A stretch of DNA of 64,000 nt from Streptomyces sp. NBC_01275 (GTDB lineage: Bacteria; Actinomycetota; Actinomycetes; Streptomycetales; Streptomycetaceae): positions 3,534,001-3,598,000 of the forward strand of contig NZ_JAPEOZ010000001.1 in NCBI RefSeq assembly GCF_026340655.1, read 5' to 3'. Numbering within the stretch: the first letter of the stretch is position 1; every line of letters starts with the position of its first letter. A program made the position numbers and the translations under genes. Shown piece by piece: positions 58,344-64,000 of the stretch. The notes under the pieces are model-generated. The model was not told the origin of the DNA and ran no database searches. It was given only the letters and a program-made list of their open reading frames with translations.

Positions 58344-59950
58344 TCGCCACCCTCGCCCGCCTCGAGGCCGTCGCCACCGGCCGCGCCCAGCCCACCGCCA
58401 CCGTCCGCCACCGCCGCCTGTCCGAGCGCCCCCTGGTCTTCGTGCCGCTGACGACCGCCGGTGAGGCCGGCGCCCCGCTCGGCGCACTGGTCGGCACCGA
58501 CCGGAACGCGCCCCGGCTGCTCGTCGTCCCGCAGCCGCGCGACCGCGACCTCAGGTTCGCGTTCCTGGCCGAACTGGCGGACGTGCTCCTGCCGTACATC
58601 GACTCCTACGCGGACGTCGTCGAGGCCGCCGAGCGCAGCGAGACCGACCCGGAGACCGGCAAGCGCGTCAAGGTCGAGGTCGAGCTGTGCGCCGACGCCC
58701 CCCAGCTGATCGTCCCGAGCCGCGCGGGCGTCGACCTCGTACGCCTCCTCGGCCGCTCCATGCGCTTCCGGCGTACGGCGGAGCAGGACCCCCAGACGCC
58801 GTATCCCGCTCCCCCGCGCGTGCCGCTGCTCGGGCGGTGGCTGACCCACTTCGGGGAGCGGGCCCGGGTGCCCGGATCGTCGCTGCTGCTGGCGCTCACC
58901 GAGGTGCTGGGCCGGCACTGGGCGAGTGGACAGTCCAGCCTGGAGGACCAGCATCTGGGCGCGCTGCTCGCCTGGATCGACCCGCCGCAGGGGGAGCGGG
59001 GCGCCGAGGCCGCGCTGCGGGCGGAGCTCGCGCGGGACGCCGACGGCCAGCTGCTATGCCCGCCGGCCGGTCCGGCCACCGACCCGGCGTTCGACAACAA
59101 ACTGCTCGCCCCGGCCTTCGAGCGCTACGACCGCGCGCGCACCGCCCTGGCCGCCGCCGAGGACGGGCTGCAGGCCGACGACCGGCTGGCCGTGCTGAGC
59201 GCCGCCGAGCGCGAGGTCCGCGAGCTGGTGAGCAGCCGTACCCTGCCCACCTGGGACGCGGTGTGGCACGGCCTGGACCTGCTGCGGACGCTGCCCGAGG
59301 GAGCGCACGTCGAGGAGCGGTGGACGCGCGACCGCTGGTCGTTCACCGGCCACCGCGACCGCGTCGTCGCCGGCGAGCCCCCGCAGCCGCGCCGCGACGA
59401 CGCGGTCACCGCCGCCAACAAGCTCGCCACGCGCGAGCGCGAACAGGCCCGGCTGGAGGCCCAGGAGGCGCTGGACGACCCGCTGGTGATGGCGGGGCGG
59501 CGGCTGAACGGGGAGGCGTTCGCGGGCGAGGTCGTCGACGTCGTCATGACGTACAGCGAGGGCAAGCGGCCCAGCCCGCGCCCGCTGATCACGGTGCGCA
59601 CGGACGACCGGCCGTATCTCGGGGAGCGGGCGAAGGCGTTCCGGTCGCTGGGCGGGAAACCGCAGGCCGTCGAGTTCGTGGGGCGGGAAGGCGAGCCCGA
59701 CGAAGACGGGGCGGACGGGGCGGGGCTGCTGGTGCTGCGGATCGTCGACAAGATGGGCCGCGGCAAGGAGCCCGAGGAGGGGTCGGTGCCCGCGCGGGGC
59801 GACCGGCTGTGCTTCACGCTCTTCGAGCACGAGCAGCGCGGCGGCGCCAAGCTGCCCGACCCGGAGGAGACGCCGTGGACGCACGGCGGGCCGCCCGGGG
59901 AGCAGGCGCCCGAAGCGCCGGATTCCGTCACCCAGGAGGACGTGCTGTGA
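58334..59950 (+). CDS. Protein of unknown function in a nuclease-helicase operon
   Basis: 538 residues from GTG 58334 with AGGAGG close upstream, overlapping the nuclease stop by 10 bp. I do not recognise a family. The first ~120 residues look globular (P-L-V-F-V-P-L-T, D-V-L-L-P-Y-I-D-S). The middle is helical and charged (R-E-R-E-Q-A-R-L-E-A-Q-E, likely coiled coil near 375-390), and residues ~395-520 form a beta-rich domain (V-V-D-V-V-M-T-Y-S-E-G, T-L-F-E-H-E-Q-R-G-G) like an OB/nucleic-acid-binding module. No catalytic motif is evident. Strict coupling suggests a subunit of the nuclease-helicase. Confidence 0.8.
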   Translation: MSLIATLARLEAVATGRAQPTATVRHRRLSERPLVFVPLTTAGEAGAPLGALVGTDRNAPRLLVVPQPRDRDLRFAFLAELADVLLPYIDSYADVVEAAERSETDPETGKRVKVEVELCADAPQLIVPSRAGVDLVRLLGRSMRFRRTAEQDPQTPYPAPPRVPLLGRWLTHFGERARVPGSSLLLALTEVLGRHWASGQSSLEDQHLGALLAWIDPPQGERGAEAALRAELARDADGQLLCPPAGPATDPAFDNKLLAPAFERYDRARTALAAAEDGLQADDRLAVLSAAEREVRELVSSRTLPTWDAVWHGLDLLRTLPEGAHVEERWTRDRWSFTGHRDRVVAGEPPQPRRDDAVTAANKLATREREQARLEAQEALDDPLVMAGRRLNGEAFAGEVVDVVMTYSEGKRPSPRPLITVRTDDRPYLGERAKAFRSLGGKPQAVEFVGREGEPDEDGADGAGLLVLRIVDKMGRGKEPEEGSVPARGDRLCFTLFEHEQRGGAKLPDPEETPWTHGGPPGEQAPEAPDSVTQEDVL

Positions 59951-61287
59951 CCGCCCAGACCGCATTCGATCCGGGCGCCGCGGCCGGCCGTGCCACCGAC
60001 GCGATCCTGCGCGACACCCTGCACGGCACCGCGCGCGGTGTGGTCGTCGACTCCCCGCCCGGCGCCGGCAAGTCGACGCTCGTCGTCCGCGCCGCGCTCG
60101 AACTCGCCGACGCGGGGCGCTCGCTGATGGTCGTCGCGCAGACCAACGCCCAGGTCGACGACCTCGTCCTGCGGCTCGCCGAGAAGAACCCCGAGCTGCC
60201 CGTCGGCCGCCTGCACAGCAGTGACGCCGACCCGTACGACAAGGCGCTGGACGACCTGCCCGCCGTACGGAAGTCGGCGAAGGCCGGGGATCTGGCGGGG
60301 CTTCCGGTGGTGATCTCCACGGCGGCCAAGTGGGCGCATGTGAAGGTCGACGAGCCGTGGCGGCACGCGATCGTGGACGAGGCGTACCAGATGCGGTCGG
60401 ACGGGCTGCTGGCCGTGGCCGGGCTGTTCGAGCGGGCGCTGTTCGTGGGCGACCCCGGGCAGCTGGACCCGTTCGCGATCGTGGGCAGCGAGCAGTGGGC
60501 GGGGCTGTCGTACGACCCGTCGGCGTCAGCGGTGTCGACGCTGCTCGCGCACAACCCCGAGCTGCCCCAGCACCGGCTGCCGGTGTCCTGGCGGCTCCCG
60601 GCGTCCGCCGCGCCGCTGGTCTCCGACGCGTTCTACCCGTACACCCCGTTCCGCAGCGGCACCGGGCACGGCGACCGGCGGCTCTCCTTCGCCGTCCCCT
60701 CCGACGGCTCCGGGCCCGACCGGGTGATCGACGAGGCGGCTCAGGCCGGCTGGGGCCTGCTGGAGCTGCCCGCGCGCCACACGCCCCGCACGGACCCGGA
60801 GGCGGTGCGCGCGCTCGCCACGGTCGTACGACGCCTGCTGGACCGCGGCGGCGCGGCCACCTCGGAACGCTCCCCGCACCCCACCCCCCTGACCGCCGAC
60901 CGGGTCGCCGTCGGCACGGCCCACCGCGACCAGGCGGCGGCGGTGCGGGCGGCCCTGGCCGAGCTGGGCGTCACGGACGTCACCGTGGACACCGCGAACC
61001 GGCTCCAGGGCATGGAGTTCGACGTCACCGTGATCCTCCACCCCCTCTCCGGCCGCCCCGACGCCACCGCCTTCCACCTGGAGACAGGCCGCCTCTGCGT
61101 CCTCGCCTCCCGCCACCGCCACGCCTGCGTGGTGGTCTGCCGAGCAGGCGTCACCGACCTCCTGGACGACTACCCGTCGACGGAACCGGTCCAACTGGGG
61201 ACGGTCGTGAAGTTCCCGGACGGCTGGGAGGCGAACCACGCGGTCCTGGCACATCTGGCGGAACACCGGGTGACCTGGAGACCATGA
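59947..61287 (+). CDS. Superfamily 1 (Dna2/Upf1-like) helicase/ATPase
   Basis: 446 residues from GTG 59947, GTGA-coupled to the upstream gene. SF1 motifs: Walker A P-P-G-A-G-K-S-T (Lys42); motif II V-D-E-A-Y-Q (Asp144, Glu145); motif III F-V-G-D-P-G-Q-L; motif IV/V region V-D-T-A-N-R-L-Q-G-M-E-F-D; motif VI A-S-R-H-R-H-A. It is compact, without an accessory N-terminal domain. With the Fe-S nuclease two genes upstream it resembles a split Dna2. The last 54 bases recur downstream at 61388-61441. Confidence 0.9.
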   Translation: MTAQTAFDPGAAAGRATDAILRDTLHGTARGVVVDSPPGAGKSTLVVRAALELADAGRSLMVVAQTNAQVDDLVLRLAEKNPELPVGRLHSSDADPYDKALDDLPAVRKSAKAGDLAGLPVVISTAAKWAHVKVDEPWRHAIVDEAYQMRSDGLLAVAGLFERALFVGDPGQLDPFAIVGSEQWAGLSYDPSASAVSTLLAHNPELPQHRLPVSWRLPASAAPLVSDAFYPYTPFRSGTGHGDRRLSFAVPSDGSGPDRVIDEAAQAGWGLLELPARHTPRTDPEAVRALATVVRRLLDRGGAATSERSPHPTPLTADRVAVGTAHRDQAAAVRAALAELGVTDVTVDTANRLQGMEFDVTVILHPLSGRPDATAFHLETGRLCVLASRHRHACVVVCRAGVTDLLDDYPSTEPVQLGTVVKFPDGWEANHAVLAHLAEHRVTWRP

Positions 61288-61441
61288 CCGACGATCGGCG
61301 CCTCCCCGACCGGCACCGGGCCCAACACCTCCCACCCGCCGGACGGAGTCCGGCACACCGCCGCAGGCGGCCGATGAACACAGCCCCGACGGCTGGGAGG
61401 CGAACCACGCGGTCCTGGCACATCTGGCGGAACACCGGGTG
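61219..61441 (+). repeat. 54-bp exact duplication of the helicase 3' end
   Basis: Bases 61219-61272 (inside the helicase gene) and 61388-61441 are identical. The second copy continues in frame as V-A-W-R-H-stop, a plausible alternative protein end, while the first ends V-T-W-R-P-stop. The 115 bases between are not recognisably coding. Confidence 0.93.
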
Positions 61442-61573
61442 GCTTGGCGGCACTGATCTGTGGGGAACATCGCGGGGGTGGGATGGCTTGAGAAGGCTGG
61501 GCCGAGGGCCCCTTGCGTCGGCGGGGGACAATGGAAGGCGGTCCGCATCCGAACCGTACGAGGAGGATCAGAC

Positions 61574-61942
61574 ATGGCGGAGCCCACGCCGCGTCGGAAC
61601 GAACCGCGGCTACGCCCCGCGCCCCTGCTCTTCGAGCCGGCCGAGGCGGCCGGCGATCCGGAGCACTTCTTCGATCTGGAGTCGATAGACGATCCGGGCG
61701 CGCTGCTGGCACGGGCGACGGAGCTGACGCTCGCGTTCCGGGCGGCGGCCGACCGGGCCGTGGAGTTCCAGGCCATGGCGGCCGCGCAGCTCGCCGATCC
61801 GCGCCGGTTCGACCGGCTGACGGACGCGGACATCGCCGAGCGGGCCGAGTGGACCGAGGACTACGCGAAGAAGATGGTCGAGTTCGGCCGGGATCTGCTG
61901 CGCGGCGACGCGGAGGGGCGGGGGCACGCCGACCCCGTGTGA
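61574..61942 (+). CDS. Small conserved actinobacterial protein
   Basis: 122 residues from ATG 61574, AGGAGG seven bases upstream. Acidic and helical (H-F-F-D-L-E-S-I-D-D-P, then A-T-E-L-T-L-A-F-R-A-A-A-D-R-A-V-E-F-Q and E-R-A-E-W-T-E-D-Y-A-K-K-M). I do not recognise a function. The strong Shine-Dalgarno and codon use support a real gene. Confidence 0.78.
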   Translation: MAEPTPRRNEPRLRPAPLLFEPAEAAGDPEHFFDLESIDDPGALLARATELTLAFRAAADRAVEFQAMAAAQLADPRRFDRLTDADIAERAEWTEDYAKKMVEFGRDLLRGDAEGRGHADPV

Positions 61943-62078
61943 GCCGCCCCTGAAACCCGCCCGCGGACATCGACCCTGGCATATGCCGACCGGGCAAGAT
62001 ACTCCCTCTCACCCCCTCCCGTCCCGATTTCCCGCAACCCTGTGAAACCGACCGCTCACCCCCGGTAGACCTGGCGGT

Positions 62079-62696
62079 ATGAGCAGCACTGGGGACGCGA
62101 CCTTCACCGACCGCACCGACACCGCCGACGCCGCCGGGGTCACCTCGGACGGCGCCGCCTGGCTGGCCTCCGCCGGAACGTATCCGCGCAGCACCCTCGC
62201 CCTCTGGGAGGAGCGGCCGCAGGCCCCGGTCGTGCTGCCGTGCGGATCGGTGTTCGACATCGTGAGCGCGCCGGCGATGTTCGGGCGGCTGATGCTGGAC
62301 CGACTGTGGGGCGAGGGGCCGGGCTCCGGTCCGGTGGCCGCGTTCCGCGGGCGGACGCTGCTGTTCGCCTCGCCGGGCACCGCCCAGCGGCTGCCCTCGC
62401 TGCTGGAGTGGGAGGAGTGGAGCGCGGACGGGCGCCAGGACGGCCGTACGGGCTCGGTGCCGCCGTTGCTGTGCCACGGCAACGGGGACGCGGTGACCGT
62501 GCCCGCGCTCACCCCGGCCGCGGAGGGCTCGGTGACCCGCTGGATGGTCGCCCCGGACGCCCGCCACCCATGGCTGCCGGGCCCCGAGATCCTGCTCTGG
62601 GCGGCCGTGCGCGCGGCCCGCGCGGCCGTGCGGATATCGATTTTTCCTCCCCAGGATCAGGATGCTAAGGTCTACGACGTCAGCAGGCGCCGCTAG
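62079..62696 (+). CDS. Primase/polymerase N-terminal-like protein
   Basis: 205 residues. The sequence resembles the streptomycete 'bifunctional DNA primase/polymerase N-terminal' group: A-A-W-L-A-S-A-G-T-Y-P-R-S, V-V-L-P-C-G-S-V-F-D-I-V, and a C-terminal W-x-V-A-P-D-A-R-H-P-W-L-P-G-P-E-I-L-L-W-A-A. Catalytic acidic residues of true prim-pols are not apparent, so enzymatic activity is doubtful. The reading frame ends with TAG at 62694-62696, inside the tRNA-Lys gene. Confidence 0.75.
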   Translation: MSSTGDATFTDRTDTADAAGVTSDGAAWLASAGTYPRSTLALWEERPQAPVVLPCGSVFDIVSAPAMFGRLMLDRLWGEGPGSGPVAAFRGRTLLFASPGTAQRLPSLLEWEEWSADGRQDGRTGSVPPLLCHGNGDAVTVPALTPAAEGSVTRWMVAPDARHPWLPGPEILLWAAVRAARAAVRISIFPPQDQDAKVYDVSRRR

Positions 62697-62760
62697 CTCA
62701 GTTGGTTAGAGCAGCTGACTCTTAATCAGCGGGTCCGGGGTTCGAGTCCCTGGCGGCGCA
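62687..62760 (+). tRNA. tRNA-Lys (anticodon CTT)
   Basis: Cloverleaf: acceptor GCGCCGC/GCGGCGC, D-arm GCTC...GAGC, anticodon arm GCTGA-CTCTTAA-TCAGC, T-loop TTCGAGT, discriminator A at 62760. CCA is not encoded. The 5' end overlaps the end of the upstream coding sequence by 10 bp, and a 21-bp hairpin terminator follows. Confidence 0.96.
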
Positions 62761-62766
62761 CGTTGT

Positions 62767-62813
62767 CGATGGCGATGTTTGTTCGCGGAAAGCGCGAACA
62801 AACATCGCCATCG
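62767..62813 (+). terminator. Terminator hairpin after tRNA-Lys
   Basis: Perfect 21-bp stem (62767-62787 with 62793-62813) with loop GAAAG, seven bases after the tRNA. The arm includes GATGGCGATGTTTGTTCGCG. One of the strongest hairpins in the window. Confidence 0.9.
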
Positions 62814-62868
62814 TCGTTTCTGCGCGGCTGCGCCGCGCGTAGCGGGGGCTCCGCCACCCGCACCCCCT

Positions 62869-64000
62869 TTACCGTTCGCCGCCGTGACCGTCCGTCGGAG
62901 AGGTCACCCCCGGTGTGATCTTCACCGTCCAAGCCCCCGACGCCGTGCGTCCCTCCACGTCCACCCGTACGTTCTCCCCCGGCACGGTGAAGCTCTCGCC
63001 GAGGGCGATCGGGGCGTCGGCGAGGGGTGGGTAGACGGAGTCCTCCCAGCAGGCCTCGGTGTGCGGGTGGGCGTCGATCACCTCGACCGGGCCGCGGCCG
63101 GACTGGGCGTCGCTGCTGACGCGGTAGACGAGGATGCCGGAGCGGCAGGCCGCCCGGTCGTTGCCCACCGGGCCGCGCGCCTCCAGGGCGAGCACGCTGT
63201 CCGTGCCGGTGCGCACCACCGCGAGCTTGACGCCGTCGCCGAGGCCGAAGGCCGGTGAGCCGGAGGCGCGGGTGACCGGCACGCCCGGTCCGGCGCCGAG
63301 CGGCTCCAGGGTCAGCCGGGTCGGGCCGATGCCCCGTACGCACACCACCTGGCGGGGTTCGAGCCAGCCCAGCTTCCACTTGTGCCAGCCGAAGAGGTCG
63401 GGGGCGAGGCCGAACTGGCTGCCCATCAGGTCCCAGTCGCCGACGTAGGTGTCCCAGTCGCCCTTGCCGTCGGCGGGGCGGTGGTAGAGGTCGGGCAGGT
63501 CGAAGACATGGCCGGTCTCGTGGGCGAGAACCAGCCGGTCCGGGGGGTGCTTCTCGAAGACCGTGACGACCCGGTTGATGTCGGCGCCGTCGGCGTGCAG
63601 CGGGGCGTCCAGGTTGACGACCTTCGTGGCGTCGGAGTCGACGCCGGGCGCGTCCGGGTCGGCGACGAAGTAGACGACGTCGTAGCGGGAGAAGTCGACC
63701 TGTGCGTCGGCGGCGGCGAGCGCGTCGTGCAGATAGGCGGCGCGGTCCTCGGTCTTCCAGTCCCGCCGTATGGCGTACGCGGCGGCCGGCTTCGGCATGT
63801 GGATCCAGCGCTTCAGGGGGTGCGGGCGCAGGGTGAACCTGCCGTAGGACGCCTGCTGGAAGAAGCGGCTGGTGGCCGGGAAGTGGTCGGCGGCCAGTTC
63901 GGCGGGGGTGGACATCGGGGCCCAGCCCGGGAAGGACAGGAAGATCATCACCGCGTCGAGGGAGCGGGCGGGGCGCGGATAGGCGGTGTTCCAGGTGTCC
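62869..64000 (-). CDS. M6-family (immune inhibitor A-like) metalloprotease, 5' end outside window
   Basis: The frame is open to the window edge, so the N-terminus lies beyond base 64000. The zinc motif H-E-T-G-H-V-F-D-L-P-D-L-Y (HExxH with the following Asp ligand) is followed by W-D-L-M-G-S, the Met-turn of M6 peptidases. The C-terminal ~150 residues are a beta-rich domain. M6 enzymes are normally secreted; the signal peptide cannot be seen here. Standing alone, convergent with the tRNA. Confidence 0.9.
   Translation of the reverse strand, partial: DTWNTAYPRPARSLDAVMIFLSFPGWAPMSTPAELAADHFPATSRFFQQASYGRFTLRPHPLKRWIHMPKPAAAYAIRRDWKTEDRAAYLHDALAAADAQVDFSRYDVVYFVADPDAPGVDSDATKVVNLDAPLHADGADINRVVTVFEKHPPDRLVLAHETGHVFDLPDLYHRPADGKGDWDTYVGDWDLMGSQFGLAPDLFGWHKWKLGWLEPRQVVCVRGIGPTRLTLEPLGAGPGVPVTRASGSPAFGLGDGVKLAVVRTGTDSVLALEARGPVGNDRAACRSGILVYRVSSDAQSGRGPVEVIDAHPHTEACWEDSVYPPLADAPIALGESFTVPGENVRVDVEGRTASGAWTVKITPGVTSPTDGHGGER

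Overview
The window is a stretch of Streptomyces chromosome. The GC content is very high, third codon positions are strongly GC-biased, TTA codons are rare, and several clusters are streptomycete hallmarks. From about 0.3 to 26 kb the gene order follows what I remember of the S. coelicolor SCO2779-SCO2798 core segment. That segment holds an acyl-CoA dehydrogenase, the desferrioxamine locus, glmS, adpA/bldH, oligoribonuclease and the cellobiose (ceb-bglC) operon. This is a match from memory, not a computed alignment.

Region 1 (1-7.8 kb): 3' end of an acyl-CoA dehydrogenase, then desE and desF (ferrioxamine capture and reduction) and desABCD (siderophore assembly). There are two 19-bp iron boxes of the DmdR/IdeR type, before desE and before desA, and a strong terminator after desD. 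Region 2 (7.9-19.7 kb): a membrane protein mixing a sigma-like helix, a zinc-finger-like motif and a ricin-type lectin domain, with a TTA codon; a DUF4429/SHOCT protein; a Tat-exported metallophosphatase; a small unknown protein; glmS; a GPR1/FUN34/YaaH membrane protein; a universal stress protein; a small membrane protein; adpA with its conserved TTA codon; orn; tRNA-His; a GNAT enzyme. Region 3 (19.7-26 kb): cebR facing cebEFG-bglC, with one CebR box upstream of cebE and a second one lying over the ribosome-binding site and start of bglC.

Region 4 (26-34 kb) is accessory. It has a vapBC toxin-antitoxin pair, an AraC-regulator remnant abutting a broken WD40 gene, an Rpn/PD-(D/E)XK-like protein, an ATPase/HTH-DUF5753/DUF397 trio, a zinc-finger (DnaJ-like) membrane protein, and an MFS exporter with a divergent HxlR regulator. 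Short tandem repeats are common here.

Region 5 (34-39.6 kb) is the most interesting metabolic locus. A minus-strand group encodes a flavin reductase, a nucleoside 2-deoxyribosyltransferase-like protein, a dihydroorotate-dehydrogenase-like protein, a creatininase-family amidohydrolase and an FMN monooxygenase, with a divergent double Lrp/AsnC regulator. Three of the five genes carry a TTA codon, so the locus is probably bldA-dependent. It may process a pyrimidine-like or other N-heterocyclic compound. Region 6 (39.6-46.4 kb): an alpha/beta-galactoside ABC transporter operon with GH36 and GH42 glycosidases. A roughly 500-bp array of 10-bp repeats lies upstream of it.

Region 7 (47-56 kb): a two-component system, a secreted protein, an MFS/TetR pair, a spermidine-synthase-like protein, an NsdA-like TPR regulator and a histidine phosphatase. 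Region 8 (56-64 kb): a PAP2 membrane phosphatase, then a coupled triad of an Fe-S PD-(D/E)XK (Cas4/AddB/Dna2-like) nuclease, a 538-residue protein of unknown function and an SF1 helicase. This resembles a split Dna2-type machine and is a second candidate for an undescribed system. A 54-bp duplication of the helicase 3' end, small conserved genes, tRNA-Lys and a truncated M6 metalloprotease close the window.
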